From positions 49,848 to 113,847 of the forward strand of contig JABURR010000058.1 of the NCBI GenBank assembly GCA_014762635.1: DNA of 64,000 bases, read 5' to 3'. The DNA comes from Paracoccaceae bacterium (GTDB lineage: Bacteria; Pseudomonadota; Alphaproteobacteria; Rhodobacterales; Rhodobacteraceae). Positions 27,697 to 36,245 of this stretch are shown here, one piece after another. The notes under the pieces were generated by a model, which was not told where the DNA came from, ran no database searches, and saw only the letters and a program-made list of their open reading frames with translations. The first letter of the stretch is position 1. Each line of letters starts with the position of its first letter. Position numbers and translations under genes: made by a program.

Positions 27697-29013
27697 ATGG
27701 GCGGTGATATCGTAGTCTACATGCTGGTGCTGCTGATCGTGCTCATCCTTTTGGGTGTGCATATCGCGGTTGCGCTGGCTACCTGCTCCGCGCTTGGGGT
27801 GTACCTGATGCTCGGCAGTTTCGAGGCTGCCGTGTCGATCCTGTCAAACACGGCCTACGAGGCGGTCAGGAAGGACGTCTTCGCGGTCATTCCACTCTTT
27901 GTGCTCATGGGCGACATCATATGGCGATCCGGGGCGGCGGCCGATCTTTACCGCATCTGCGACCGAGGTATGCGCAGGCTGCCCGGACGGCTGGCGATTG
28001 CCACCATCGCTGGCAACACCGTCTTTGCCGCCGTGACCGGCGTGTCCATCGCCGCGGCGGCAGCCTTCTCGCGCATCGCCTATCCGCAAATGAAGGAAGT
28101 GGGCTATTCGCAGAGCTTCGCCCTTGGCGCGGTCGCCGGGTCGGCCTGCCTGGGGATGCTGATCCCGCCATCGGTGCTGCTGATCGTCTGGGCGATCCTG
28201 ACCGAGATGAGCGTGGGCGCCCTGTTCCTGGCCGGTCTGCTGCCGGGCCTCCTTCTGGCCGTGCTGTTCGCGGGCTACGTGATCATCGCCGCGATCCTCA
28301 AACCGGAACTGGCCCCGGCCTATACCGAGCCGCTTGTGACCCCGACCGCCGAGGAGGCGCGCTCGGAAATCATCGGCGGGCTTGGCATCGTCGGTCTTGT
28401 TCTGGTCGTCATCGGCGGCATCTGGACCGGTATCTTCACCCCGACCGAGGCTGCTGGCTTCGGCGCCCTGGCCGCGCTCGTGATCGGTTGGATCAAGGGC
28501 ATGCGCTGGCCGCAACTCGTGGAAACGCTGTTCCAGGCCGGGCGCACCACCGCGCCGATCATGTTCCTGCTGATCACCGCTCAGATGTATTCGCGCCTGC
28601 TCGCGCTTGGCGGAGGGGTGAATTACATTCAGGGCGTGTTCCTGGGCGCGGACCTGTCGCCGTTCATGATCATGTTCATGATGATGGTGATCTGGATCAT
28701 CCTCGGGATGCTTGTAGACAGCGTGTCGATCATTCTGCTGACGGTGCCGATCTTCGCGCCGATCGCCATGTCTTTGGGGTACAACCCGCTGGCCTTCGCG
28801 ATCTTCGGCATCCTAGTGATCGAGGCAGGCCTGCTGACCCCGCCATTCGGGCTTCTGGTCTACACGGTGAAGGGCTCGGTACCCGACCCGACAGCGACAC
28901 TCTCGATGATTTTCCGCGGGTCGGTTCCCTACTTCATGCTGATCCTTGTCGCCGCAGTCATCGTGTTGATGATCCCTTCGCTGGCCACCTGGCTGCCAAG
29001 CGTGGCGCTCTAG
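27697..29013 (+). CDS. dctM: TRAP transporter large permease (DctM family)
   Basis: A 438-residue protein with about 12 hydrophobic segments in the DctM arrangement. It forms the sodium-driven transport channel. Conserved parts are VFAVIPLFVLMGDIIWRSG, the GAVAGSACLGMLIPPSVLLIV loop and MLVDSVSIILLTVPIFAPI near the C-terminus. It is preceded by GGAGGAGG. It ends the dctQM unit; an inverted repeat follows before the LLM gene. Confidence 0.95.
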   Translation: MGGDIVVYMLVLLIVLILLGVHIAVALATCSALGVYLMLGSFEAAVSILSNTAYEAVRKDVFAVIPLFVLMGDIIWRSGAAADLYRICDRGMRRLPGRLAIATIAGNTVFAAVTGVSIAAAAAFSRIAYPQMKEVGYSQSFALGAVAGSACLGMLIPPSVLLIVWAILTEMSVGALFLAGLLPGLLLAVLFAGYVIIAAILKPELAPAYTEPLVTPTAEEARSEIIGGLGIVGLVLVVIGGIWTGIFTPTEAAGFGALAALVIGWIKGMRWPQLVETLFQAGRTTAPIMFLLITAQMYSRLLALGGGVNYIQGVFLGADLSPFMIMFMMMVIWIILGMLVDSVSIILLTVPIFAPIAMSLGYNPLAFAIFGILVIEAGLLTPPFGLLVYTVKGSVPDPTATLSMIFRGSVPYFMLILVAAVIVLMIPSLATWLPSVAL

Positions 29014-29038
29014 CCGGACGTATCAACAAAGCCGATAG

Positions 29039-29073
29039 AACTGTCCGCGATTTATGATTTTTCGCGGATAGTT
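29039..29073. promoter_or_regulatory. Inverted repeat between dctM and the LLM operon
   Basis: AACTGTCCGCGA (29039-29050) and TCGCGGATAGTT (29062-29073) are reverse complements in 11 of 12 positions with an AT-rich 11-base centre. It ends 41 bases before the LLM start. It is unlike the 22-bp island operator. No T-run follows, so a separate operator seems likelier than a terminator, but both are possible. Confidence 0.5.
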
Positions 29074-29114
29074 CACGGCCCTATGTTACGCTCAAAGGAA
29101 CAAGGGAGTACCCG

Positions 29115-30221
29115 ATGAAACTCGGCTTTTTTACCATGCCCATTCACCCACTCGGCAAGGACTGGCGGACCTCTTTGCAAGAGGATCGCGAAGCCTTCCT
29201 TCTGGCGGACGAGCTTGGTTTTGCCGAGGCCTACGTGGGCGAGCACACCACGGATGAAGCCGAGAACATCACCCATTGCATCAGCTTCATCGCCTGGATC
29301 GCGGCGGCGACCAAGCAGATCAGGCTTGGCACCGGCACGGTGAATCTGCCCAACACCCACCCCGCGGCGGTGGCCGGGCAGATCGCCATGCTCGATCACA
29401 TGCTGGACGGACGCTTCATCTTCGGGATTTCCCCGGGCGGACTTGCCACCGACGCCGAGGTCTTCGGCAATATCGACGCCGACCGGCAGGCGATGTTCCT
29501 CGAAGGGATCAACACGGTCCTGAAAATCTGGGAATCCGAGCCACCCTACAACATCGAGGGCAAGTTCTGGACCATCTCGACCGAGAAGAACATGATGCCC
29601 GAGATAGGTCAGGGGATCATGCCCAAACCGCTTCAGCGCCCGCATCCGCCGATCGTGGTCACCGCCGTCGCGCCGTTCTCGAAGGGCGTCACCGCCGCCG
29701 CCGCACGCGGCTGGGACCCGATCTCGGCGAACTTCCTGCTGAAGAAATGGGTCGCCTCGCACTGGCCCAAATACGCCGAGGGCTGCGAACAGGGCGGCCG
29801 CCCGGCAGATCCGGCGAACTGGCGCGTGGCACGCTCGGTCTTCGTGGCCGAGGACATGGACACCGCCCGTGAATACGCCCTTGGCCCGCAAAGCCCCTAT
29901 CGGTTCTACTACAGCCAGCTTCTGACCAAGATGAAGAAGCACGGCCGCGCGAACCTCTTCAAAGCCGACCAGAACATGAGCGATGACGAGGTCACGCTGG
30001 ACGGCGTTCTGGACGAATGCGTGATCTGGGGCACGCCGGACAAGGTGGCTGATGAGTTGCTGGCCATGCGCGAGGAGATCGGCGACTTCGGCACCCTGCT
30101 CTACGCCGGCAAGGACTGGGCCGACCGCGAGCTTGGGCGCAACTCGATGATCCTGCTGGCCGAGAAATCTCTGCCGCTGGTCAACGACGCGATCAAGAGC
30201 GGCACGGTGGCCGCGCAATGA
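29115..30221 (+). CDS. LLM class flavin-dependent oxidoreductase
   Basis: The 368-residue protein belongs to the bacterial luciferase-like monooxygenases, which use reduced FMN from a partner reductase to oxygenate substrates. It begins KLGFFTMPIHPLGKDW, followed by ADELGFAEAYVGEHTTDEAE, QIRLGTGTVNLPNTHP and DHMLDGRFIFGISPGG, all positions typical of the alkanal-monooxygenase-like group with limonene- or pyrimidine-ring-attacking relatives. A flavin reductase gene lies at 33779. It heads a three-gene operon with ATGA overlaps to the alpha/beta hydrolase and the deacetylase-fold gene, recalling RutA-RutD and TgnA-TgnD neighbours in N-heterocycle degradation. Confidence 0.9.
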   Translation: MKLGFFTMPIHPLGKDWRTSLQEDREAFLLADELGFAEAYVGEHTTDEAENITHCISFIAWIAAATKQIRLGTGTVNLPNTHPAAVAGQIAMLDHMLDGRFIFGISPGGLATDAEVFGNIDADRQAMFLEGINTVLKIWESEPPYNIEGKFWTISTEKNMMPEIGQGIMPKPLQRPHPPIVVTAVAPFSKGVTAAAARGWDPISANFLLKKWVASHWPKYAEGCEQGGRPADPANWRVARSVFVAEDMDTAREYALGPQSPYRFYYSQLLTKMKKHGRANLFKADQNMSDDEVTLDGVLDECVIWGTPDKVADELLAMREEIGDFGTLLYAGKDWADRELGRNSMILLAEKSLPLVNDAIKSGTVAAQ

Positions 30222-31018
30222 GCGCCCGCGTCCGGGTCCCGCGTCAGGGATATGAACTCGCGGCCCAGGTGGGGGGAGACGGGGAGAAGGCCATTCTGCT
30301 CTCCAACTCCCTCGGCGCGCATCTCGAGATGTGGGATGTCCAGACCAACCTGCTGGCGCCGCATTACAAGGTGATACGCTACGACACGCGAGGGCACGGC
30401 CAGTCCGATGCGCCTGACGGTCCCTACAGTTTCGATGAGCTCGTGGCCGACGCATTGGCGGTTCTTGACCATTTCGACGTTGCGCGGGCCGATTTCATGG
30501 GTATGTCCCTTGGCGGCATGACCGGGCTTGGCGTCGCGCTTGCCGCGCCGGACCGGATTGGCCGGATGATCTGCACCACCGCACGGGCCGACAACCCGGA
30601 GCCCTTCGTGAAAAGCTGGGACGATCGCATCGGCATCCTGCGCGAAGGCGGGATCGAGGCGCTGTGGCCCCCCACCGTGGACCGCTGGCTTACCCCCGCA
30701 TTCCGCGAGGCCGACCCGGCGGCGGTGGAAAAGCTGCGCGTGGGCTTCGTCGCCACCTCGGCCACGGGCTACGAGGGCTGCGCCCGCGCCCTGCAGCAGT
30801 TGGACTACCTGCGCCATCTGGGCGAGATGCGCGTGCCGACGCTTTACATCGCCGGGGCCGAGGATATGGGCGCCCCGCCCGCCGCGATGGAGGCCATGGC
30901 CGCGGCCACGCCAACCGCGGCCTTTCACGCCATCCCCGCCTGCGCCCATATCGCGAACGTCAATGCCGAGACGGCCTTCAATGCGCTGATCTCGGACTTC
31001 CTGGACCTACCGAAATGA
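30218..31018 (+). CDS. Alpha/beta hydrolase (3-oxoadipate enol-lactonase-like)
   Basis: The 266-residue protein has the alpha/beta-hydrolase fold with nucleophile Ser97 in GMSLGG, an oxyanion region LLSNSLGAHLEMWD, acid Asp in YIAGAEDMGAPP and His in PACAHIANVNAE. YDTRGHGQSDAPDGPYS is the PcaD/RutD-like strand. Such enzymes hydrolyse enol-lactones, ring-opened amides or formyl-amides. Start and stop overlap its neighbours by ATGA on both sides, so it is coupled to the LLM oxygenase and the deacetylase-fold protein, and likely acts on the ring-cleavage product. Confidence 0.9.
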   Translation: MSARVRVPRQGYELAAQVGGDGEKAILLSNSLGAHLEMWDVQTNLLAPHYKVIRYDTRGHGQSDAPDGPYSFDELVADALAVLDHFDVARADFMGMSLGGMTGLGVALAAPDRIGRMICTTARADNPEPFVKSWDDRIGILREGGIEALWPPTVDRWLTPAFREADPAAVEKLRVGFVATSATGYEGCARALQQLDYLRHLGEMRVPTLYIAGAEDMGAPPAAMEAMAAATPTAAFHAIPACAHIANVNAETAFNALISDFLDLPK

Positions 31019-31908
31019 GACTGACTGACCGCATACCCTATCAGGCCATCGTCGACCGCCCGAAACTGCGCCTGCCTGACGACAAACGCCTTGCGGTCTG
31101 GGTGATCCTCAACGTCGAGGAATGGCAGATCGAACGCCCGATGCCGCGCACGGTGCTGCCGCCGCCGATGGGGCAACCGCTTCTGCCCGACGTGCCAAAC
31201 TGGAGCTGGCATGAATACGGGATGCGCTCGGGCTTCTGGCGCCAGCACAAGGCCCTGACGGAACGCGGCATCCCCACGACGCTCGCGATCAACGGCAATG
31301 TCTGCCGCAGCTATCCGCGCGTGGCCCAGGCCGGGCTGGAGGCAGGGTGGGAGTTCATGGGCCACGGTTTCGTGCAAGGCCCGATGCACAAGCTCGAGGA
31401 TCAGGACAAGGCCATCGCCGACGCGGTCGCCACGATCACCGAGTTCACCGGCACCGCGCCGCGATCCTGGGAAAGCCCCGGCCTGACCGAGACCGAGGAA
31501 ACCCTCGACCTGCTGCGCAAGCACGGCATCGAATACGTGGCGGATTGGGTGATCGACGATCTGCCCGAGACAATCTCGACCCCGCACGGCGCGATCACCA
31601 CGGTGCCCTACACGGTCGAGGTCAACGATATCTCGGTCCACGCGCTGCAGCATCACCGCTCCGAGGAATTCCTGGTCCGGGGCCGCGACCAGTTTGACCG
31701 GCTGTATCAGGAAGGGGCCGAGAACGCGCGGGTGATGTCGATCTCGATCCATCCCTACATCACCGGGGTGCCGCATCGGATCAAGTATCTCGAGGCGTTG
31801 CTGGATCACGTGCTGTCGCACGACGGGGTGGCACTCATGACCGCCTCCGAGATCGGGGACTGGTACACCTCCGAGATGATCCGCGTGAGCGGCGAGGCCC
31901 GGCTTTGA
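31015..31908 (+). CDS. Polysaccharide deacetylase-fold hydrolase (PuuE-like)
   Basis: This 297-residue protein has the NodB/polysaccharide deacetylase fold in the form seen in allantoinase PuuE. VWVILNVEEWQIERPMP (residues 28-44) replaces the usual TFDDG motif by N-V-E-E-W, FMGHGFVQG replaces the HSxxHP motif, and ESPGLTETEETLDLLRKHGI and SISIHPYITG follow. There is no signal peptide, so a wall polysaccharide is unlikely as substrate; C-N bond hydrolysis of a small cyclic or linear amide is more plausible. The ATG at 31015 overlaps the hydrolase stop. The longer open frame from 30664 lies inside that hydrolase and is not real. Confidence 0.85.
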   Translation: MRLTDRIPYQAIVDRPKLRLPDDKRLAVWVILNVEEWQIERPMPRTVLPPPMGQPLLPDVPNWSWHEYGMRSGFWRQHKALTERGIPTTLAINGNVCRSYPRVAQAGLEAGWEFMGHGFVQGPMHKLEDQDKAIADAVATITEFTGTAPRSWESPGLTETEETLDLLRKHGIEYVADWVIDDLPETISTPHGAITTVPYTVEVNDISVHALQHHRSEEFLVRGRDQFDRLYQEGAENARVMSISIHPYITGVPHRIKYLEALLDHVLSHDGVALMTASEIGDWYTSEMIRVSGEARL

Positions 31909-31911
31909 TCT

Positions 31912-33105
31912 TCAGGTGACAGTCACCGCAGTGTGGCGCATCACCTCGTCGAGACGCGGGTTCACGCGTCCGTCCTTCGTCGCGCCGGATTTCATGTCGA
32001 AGATGTAGCTGCCCAGACGCCGCGCTTGCTCCATCGCCTTCTTGGCCGCCGGGACGCGCTCGGCCGAATAGGCGTCAAGCGCTGCGGGAATATCCGGCGT
32101 ATCGTCCAGGTGACGGGCGAGCGCCAGCGCATCGCAGGCGGCCTTGGTCACGCCCATGCCCACATGGGGCCGCGCGACGCAGGCCGCATCGCCCGAAAGC
32201 GCCACCCTGCCCTTGCCGAAGATCGGCGACAGGTGATCGTAGATCGGCGTGAAGAACGGCCGCTCGCTGTAGTCGAGGATTTCCACGAAAGGCTTGGGCA
32301 ACAGACGCTCGGCCTCCTTGTGCATCTGCCCCAGCACTTCGTCCCGGATCAGCGGTGGCGGGATCGAGATGTCATGCACGGCGCCGGTCGCATCGGTCAA
32401 CATGTCCTTCAAGGAGGATTGCGGGACCTGGGTGTACCAGACGAAATTGTAGCGCCGCCGCCCCGGGAAAAGGTCATTCTTCGGTCCCGCGATCGGGTAG
32501 CCGATGATTTGCGTTCCGGCCGGAGCAAAGAACCCGAAGGCCGGGAATATGCGCTCTCGCAGATGCGGCGGCAGTTCAATCTCATGCGCCAGCGCGCGCC
32601 AGACGACGTAGCCGGAGTAGATCGGCTGAACATCGGGCAAGAATTGCGCCCGCACGGCCGAACGGAACCCGTCCGCACCCACCAACAGGTCGGCTTTCAG
32701 AAGCTCCCCATTCGAAAGACGCACTTCCACGTGGTCGGGCATCTCGTCATAGCCGACCACCTGTTTGCCGAGGTGATGTGTGTCATCGGGAGTGATGTCG
32801 CGCAGAAGCCTGTGGATCCGGTCCCAGGAGGTGACCACCTGCGGGAACTCGATCGCGGCGACCCGGTTGCCCTCGATATCGAAGGCAACGCGCTCTTCGA
32901 CCTCAACGCCAAGATCGTCCGTGCTGGCCCCGACCTCGGTCAGCGCATCGACCAGAACGTCATGCGTGACGATCCCCGCGCCGCGCCCGGAAAGTTCCAC
33001 TTCTGTCCGCTCTAGGACGTCCACCTGCCATCCGCGTTTGCGCAACGCGGCCGCTGCAAACAGCCCACCGATCGAACCCCCACTGACGATTGCGCGCCTG
33101 GTCAC
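31912..33105 (-). CDS. FAD-dependent monooxygenase (2,6-dihydroxypyridine 3-monooxygenase-like)
   Basis: A 397-residue group A flavin hydroxylase. The N-terminal Rossmann motif is VSGGSIGGLFAAAALRKRG, DG is in LLVGADGFRSAVR, and GD is in GRVALSGDAACVARPHVGMG. The segments VELSGRGAGIV, YSGYVVWRAL and IIGYPIAGP resemble the Arthrobacter 2,6-dihydroxypyridine hydroxylase as I remember its sequence, rather than salicylate or p-hydroxybenzoate hydroxylase. This comparison is from memory. It converges on the PuuE-like gene (stops 3 nt apart) and has operator copy 6 just upstream. Confidence 0.87.
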   Translation of the reverse strand: MTRRAIVSGGSIGGLFAAAALRKRGWQVDVLERTEVELSGRGAGIVTHDVLVDALTEVGASTDDLGVEVEERVAFDIEGNRVAAIEFPQVVTSWDRIHRLLRDITPDDTHHLGKQVVGYDEMPDHVEVRLSNGELLKADLLVGADGFRSAVRAQFLPDVQPIYSGYVVWRALAHEIELPPHLRERIFPAFGFFAPAGTQIIGYPIAGPKNDLFPGRRRYNFVWYTQVPQSSLKDMLTDATGAVHDISIPPPLIRDEVLGQMHKEAERLLPKPFVEILDYSERPFFTPIYDHLSPIFGKGRVALSGDAACVARPHVGMGVTKAACDALALARHLDDTPDIPAALDAYSAERVPAAKKAMEQARRLGSYIFDMKSGATKDGRVNPRLDEVMRHTAVTVT

Positions 33106-33133
33106 TCGATAGTCCCCTGTCCGCCCCCAGATC

Positions 33134-33155
33134 TAATTTATCGACATATAATTAG
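33134..33155. promoter_or_regulatory. Island operator, copy 6 (FAD monooxygenase promoter)
   Basis: TAATTTATCGA followed by CATATAATTAG; outer arms CTAATT/AATTAG (33133-33155) are perfectly symmetric. It lies 29 bases upstream of the monooxygenase ATG and 22 bases after the next gene on the same strand, so it marks a separate promoter. Confidence 0.65.
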
Positions 33156-33177
33156 TTTTCAACGCGAAATCGGCAAC

Positions 33178-33771
33178 TCAGGACTCTTGTCGAAAGAACT
33201 CTGTCACAGGCATGTCCAGAACCGGCAATTGCGGCCCATCCCCATCGGGAACATTGAACGCGTTGATGGTCATGGAAATGAGCGTGTAGTAGCCGCAGAC
33301 CCCAACCAGATCGACCATGCCCTGTTCACCCAGCAGTATGCAACCGGTCTCGAAGCTCTGGTCGCTGATCTGCCGATCCCGGTGCAGTTCCACGGCGCAG
33401 TCGAAAACCGCCTGCCGTTTCGGATCGTCGAATCTGACTCGCAGCCCTTTCGAGATCGCCTCCACGGCCTCGGTCGGGATGCCCGCGCTCAAGGCAATCG
33501 GCGCGTGATGCGTCCACTCAAACCCCGAGGACCAGATCCGCGCGGTAATGATGATTGCCAGTTCTGAAAGGTCTTGCGGCAAGACACTGTCGAACCGCGC
33601 GTACTGGCCCAGCGCCTGCGCCTTCTCGGCCATCTCGGGGCTGGTCAGCCAGACGCGCAGCGGGCCGACGACCTTGCCACGCGGGCCGCTTACGATCGCA
33701 TTATAGACGCGAGATTGCTCGGGTGTCAGTGTCGTGGGGTCGAGGTCGGCAAGGCGCGGTTCTTTGGACAT
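33178..33771 (-). CDS. Carboxymuconolactone decarboxylase family protein
   Basis: The 197-residue helical protein matches the CMD/AhpD family: RLADLDPTTLTPEQSRVYNAI at the N-terminus and LSELAIIITARIWSSGFEWTHHAPIA in the active helix. The AhpD redox pair CxxC is missing (EWTHH in its place), as in the non-redox members with Glu and His such as gamma-carboxymuconolactone decarboxylase. A decarboxylase or isomerase role in the island is plausible; substrate unknown. It lies 7 nt after the flavin reductase gene, forming a two-gene operon divergent from the LysR gene. Confidence 0.87.
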   Translation of the reverse strand: MSKEPRLADLDPTTLTPEQSRVYNAIVSGPRGKVVGPLRVWLTSPEMAEKAQALGQYARFDSVLPQDLSELAIIITARIWSSGFEWTHHAPIALSAGIPTEAVEAISKGLRVRFDDPKRQAVFDCAVELHRDRQISDQSFETGCILLGEQGMVDLVGVCGYYTLISMTINAFNVPDGDGPQLPVLDMPVTEFFRQES

Positions 33772-33778
33772 GTGCTCT

Positions 33779-34267
33779 TCATTCAGGGAGGGCTGCTATC
33801 GCCCCCTTGTAGAACACCATCGGCTCTCCGCCCAACTCCTTAAAGTTCAAAACCTCGCCCAGGATGATATCGTGATCTCCACCATCGTATTTCGCCCAGA
33901 AACGGCACTCGAAATGGCAGAGGCTGCCGTCGATATAGGGTACGCCGAATGACCCGTCCCCACGGGGCACACCCTCGAACTTGTCGTCGCGTGGCCGCGC
34001 GAAGCCCCAGGCGATGTCTTCCTGGTGCGCGGCAAGGATGTTGACCGTGAAATGGCTGCCTTCCCGCAGCCAGCGGCAGCTCACCTGTTCCTTGCCCAGC
34101 GAAAACAGGCAGAGCGCGGGCGTGAGACTGACCGAAGAAAACGAGTTCACCGTGACGCCCGTGGGTCGGCCTTCATCGTCCAGCATGGTGACAACCGTCA
34201 CGCCGGTTGCAAATCGCCCGAAGGCGTCCCGTAGCTGACGCGGGTCAAGAGCCGTCCCATCCAACAT
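33779..34267 (-). CDS. Flavin reductase family protein
   Basis: A 162-residue FMN-binding split-barrel reductase. ALDPRQLRDAFGRFATGVTVV, then GVTVNSFSSVSLTPALCLFSL and SHFTVNILAAHQEDIAWGFA, with C-terminal GDHDIILGEVLNF are the family motifs. It supplies reduced flavin to two-component oxygenases, and the likely partner is the LLM protein at 29115; the FAD hydroxylase at 31912 needs none. The ATG at 34267 follows a GTG that is also in frame. It is the first gene of the reductase-CMD unit, divergent from LysR. Confidence 0.92.
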   Translation of the reverse strand: MLDGTALDPRQLRDAFGRFATGVTVVTMLDDEGRPTGVTVNSFSSVSLTPALCLFSLGKEQVSCRWLREGSHFTVNILAAHQEDIAWGFARPRDDKFEGVPRGDGSFGVPYIDGSLCHFECRFWAKYDGGDHDIILGEVLNFKELGGEPMVFYKGAIAALPE

Positions 34268-34387
34268 CACGCAGGTATCCCGTCCGCATTTCCAAGGTGT
34301 TCGTTCGCAATCCGATATTTAGGACACTGGACAAATCACGGGAAATGATAAAACCTCATATATAATATAATCTTTTCGGATTTATCT

Positions 34388-35368
34388 ATGGCAATGCCCA
34401 AGATCAGCATTCGTGCGCTGAAAGCCCTCGTCGCGGTCTACGAGGAGCAGTCGTTTTCCAAGGCGGCCGAGCGCGAGAACGCGACCCAATCGGGCATGTC
34501 CACGCAGGTCAAGAACCTCGAAACCGTACTCGACACGCCGCTCCTGACGCGGAACCGCAAGCAGTTCGACCTGACCCCCGCGGGCAAGATCGTCTACCAG
34601 GAAGGGCAGCGCGTCCTGCACAGCCTGCTTGCCACGGAACAGGCGGTGGAAGAACTGAAGGGCGAAATCTCGGGCCAGGTGCGGTTCGGCATGATCCCGA
34701 CGCTCACCCGTTCGGTCATGGTTCCGGCGATGGAAAGCTTCAAGCACCAGTTCTCGGGCGTGGAGTTGTCCCTGGTCGAGGAATACAGCTTCAGCCTGAT
34801 GCGCCGCGTGCTGGAAGGCGAGCTTGATTTCGCCTTCGTCCCCGCGGGCGATCTGCCCAACGGGCTGACAGCGAAATTCGTTGGCCGCGACCGCGAGATG
34901 GTGGTCTCGCGTCCTGGACGGTTCGGCGCCCACGCCCATCTTTCGCCCATCCCCCTCGCCGCGCTGGGAGAGGCGCGTATCGTGGTGCCCTCCCGCCTCA
35001 ACGTCCGCAGGCGCCGGATCGACACGGTGCTTCAGGCGCACGGGGTTCACGTGGCCGAGATGCTGGAAATGGACGGGATGCTCGGCACGCTGGAGATGGT
35101 CGGCGCGACGGACTGGATCGCCATCCTGCCCTCGGCGCTGTGCCATCCGGACAAGTCCGGGCAGGCCCGGCAGTTGAACGTACTGTCTGAACCTCCGATG
35201 ACGATCGACTATGTGATGGTCCAGAAGGCCGAGGTCGCCCTGTCGCGCGCCGCGGCGATCCTGTCGGACGTGATCGCCGAGCACACCAACGCGGTGCTGG
35301 GCGACTGGGACGATCTGGGTGGGCAGGGCAGTATCACCGCAGGCGAACCTGCCTATTCGAACAAATGA
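34388..35368 (+). CDS. LysR family transcriptional regulator
   Basis: The 326-residue regulator starts SIRALKALVAVYEEQSFSKAAERENATQSGMSTQVKNLE (core quoted: FSKAAERENATQSGMSTQ), the LysR winged helix, followed by GQVRFGMIPTLTRSVMV and the two-lobed ligand domain. It lies divergent from the flavin reductase-CMD operon over a 120-bp AT-rich region (34340-34386), the usual layout for a LysR activator of the adjacent genes. There is no convincing ribosome site before the ATG (TCGGATTTATCT), and another ATG lies two codons downstream. It is the second regulator of the island besides TetR. Confidence 0.93.
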   Translation: MAMPKISIRALKALVAVYEEQSFSKAAERENATQSGMSTQVKNLETVLDTPLLTRNRKQFDLTPAGKIVYQEGQRVLHSLLATEQAVEELKGEISGQVRFGMIPTLTRSVMVPAMESFKHQFSGVELSLVEEYSFSLMRRVLEGELDFAFVPAGDLPNGLTAKFVGRDREMVVSRPGRFGAHAHLSPIPLAALGEARIVVPSRLNVRRRRIDTVLQAHGVHVAEMLEMDGMLGTLEMVGATDWIAILPSALCHPDKSGQARQLNVLSEPPMTIDYVMVQKAEVALSRAAAILSDVIAEHTNAVLGDWDDLGGQGSITAGEPAYSNK

Positions 35369-35454
35369 TTCCGGTTGGACCTTTTCCCCGTAGATCGCCC
35401 CGCATGAACCGCTAGGCTCCGGCCACAGGTTTCAGGCTGAAGGATGCCAACCGT

Positions 35455-36225
35455 TTGATCGACGCGGAACTCTCGACCCTCTTCTTCGCCGTCACGGCCT
35501 TCGCCGTGTTCTTCGTCGGCCTCGCCAAGGCCGGGTTCGGGGGCATGATGGGCTCCCTTGGCATGCCGCTGGTTGCGGCCGTCTCGGACATGCCGACGGC
35601 CATAGCGATCCTGTTGCCCACCTACATCGTCATCGATGTCATCGTGGTCTGGCTCTATCGCAGATCGGTCCGGTTCGACACGCTTTGGCCCCTGCTGCTT
35701 GGGGGGCTTATCGGCATCGTCTTTGGCGGAATGGCCTTTCGCACCCTGGACCCAACCTGGCTGCGCGTGGGGCTGGGCATGATCACGATTGGCCAGGCCC
35801 TGCGGTTCGGATGGCACATGCGCGCACGGGGGCAAGAGCCCGACGTCATCCCCCCGGACCAACGCAACTGGTCCAGAATTCTTGGCTGGGGCGGCGCTAG
35901 CGGATTTCTCAGCTTCTTCCTGATGGGGGGCGCACCCGCGCAGATCTACCTGCTGCCCTTCCGTCTGGCGCCTCATATCTACGTCGGGATCATGGTCTGG
36001 CATTTCGCGATCCTGAACGTGGCGAAGCTGCCCTTCCTGTTCCAGATGGACCTGATCAATGGGCAGACCCTCATGACATCGGCCCTGTTCCTGCCCTTCA
36101 TGCCCGCAGGCATCCTGCTGGGGCGCTACATCAACAACCGTATTCCCAAGCAGCCGTTCTATGTCATCGTGCATGTGCTGCTTTTCGCTTTGGGCATCTA
36201 CCTGATCCTGTCCGCATTCATGTGA
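35455..36225 (+). CDS. TauE/SafE family membrane exporter
   Basis: A 256-residue integral membrane protein of the TauE/SafE (sulfite exporter/TSUP) family, with about eight hydrophobic segments. FFVGLAKAGFGGMMGSLGMPL (with the family Ala-Gly-Phe-Gly-Gly) and GFLSFFLMGGAPAQIYLLPF are its two repeat signatures. Family members carry sulfonates, sulfite, sulfur compounds or small organic acids. The start is TTG at 35455 with GAAGGA nine bases upstream; no ATG or GTG fits. It begins an apparent TauE / 6PGDH-like / Gfo-Idh operon. Confidence 0.87.
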   Translation: MIDAELSTLFFAVTAFAVFFVGLAKAGFGGMMGSLGMPLVAAVSDMPTAIAILLPTYIVIDVIVVWLYRRSVRFDTLWPLLLGGLIGIVFGGMAFRTLDPTWLRVGLGMITIGQALRFGWHMRARGQEPDVIPPDQRNWSRILGWGGASGFLSFFLMGGAPAQIYLLPFRLAPHIYVGIMVWHFAILNVAKLPFLFQMDLINGQTLMTSALFLPFMPAGILLGRYINNRIPKQPFYVIVHVLLFALGIYLILSAFM

Positions 36226-36245
36226 AGAAGACCCGGGAGGAAGAC

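Noticed and set aside
34359..34387. An eighth copy of the island operator before LysR.
   Set aside because: Only ATTTATC and GATAAAA half-sites in the wrong spacing are present.
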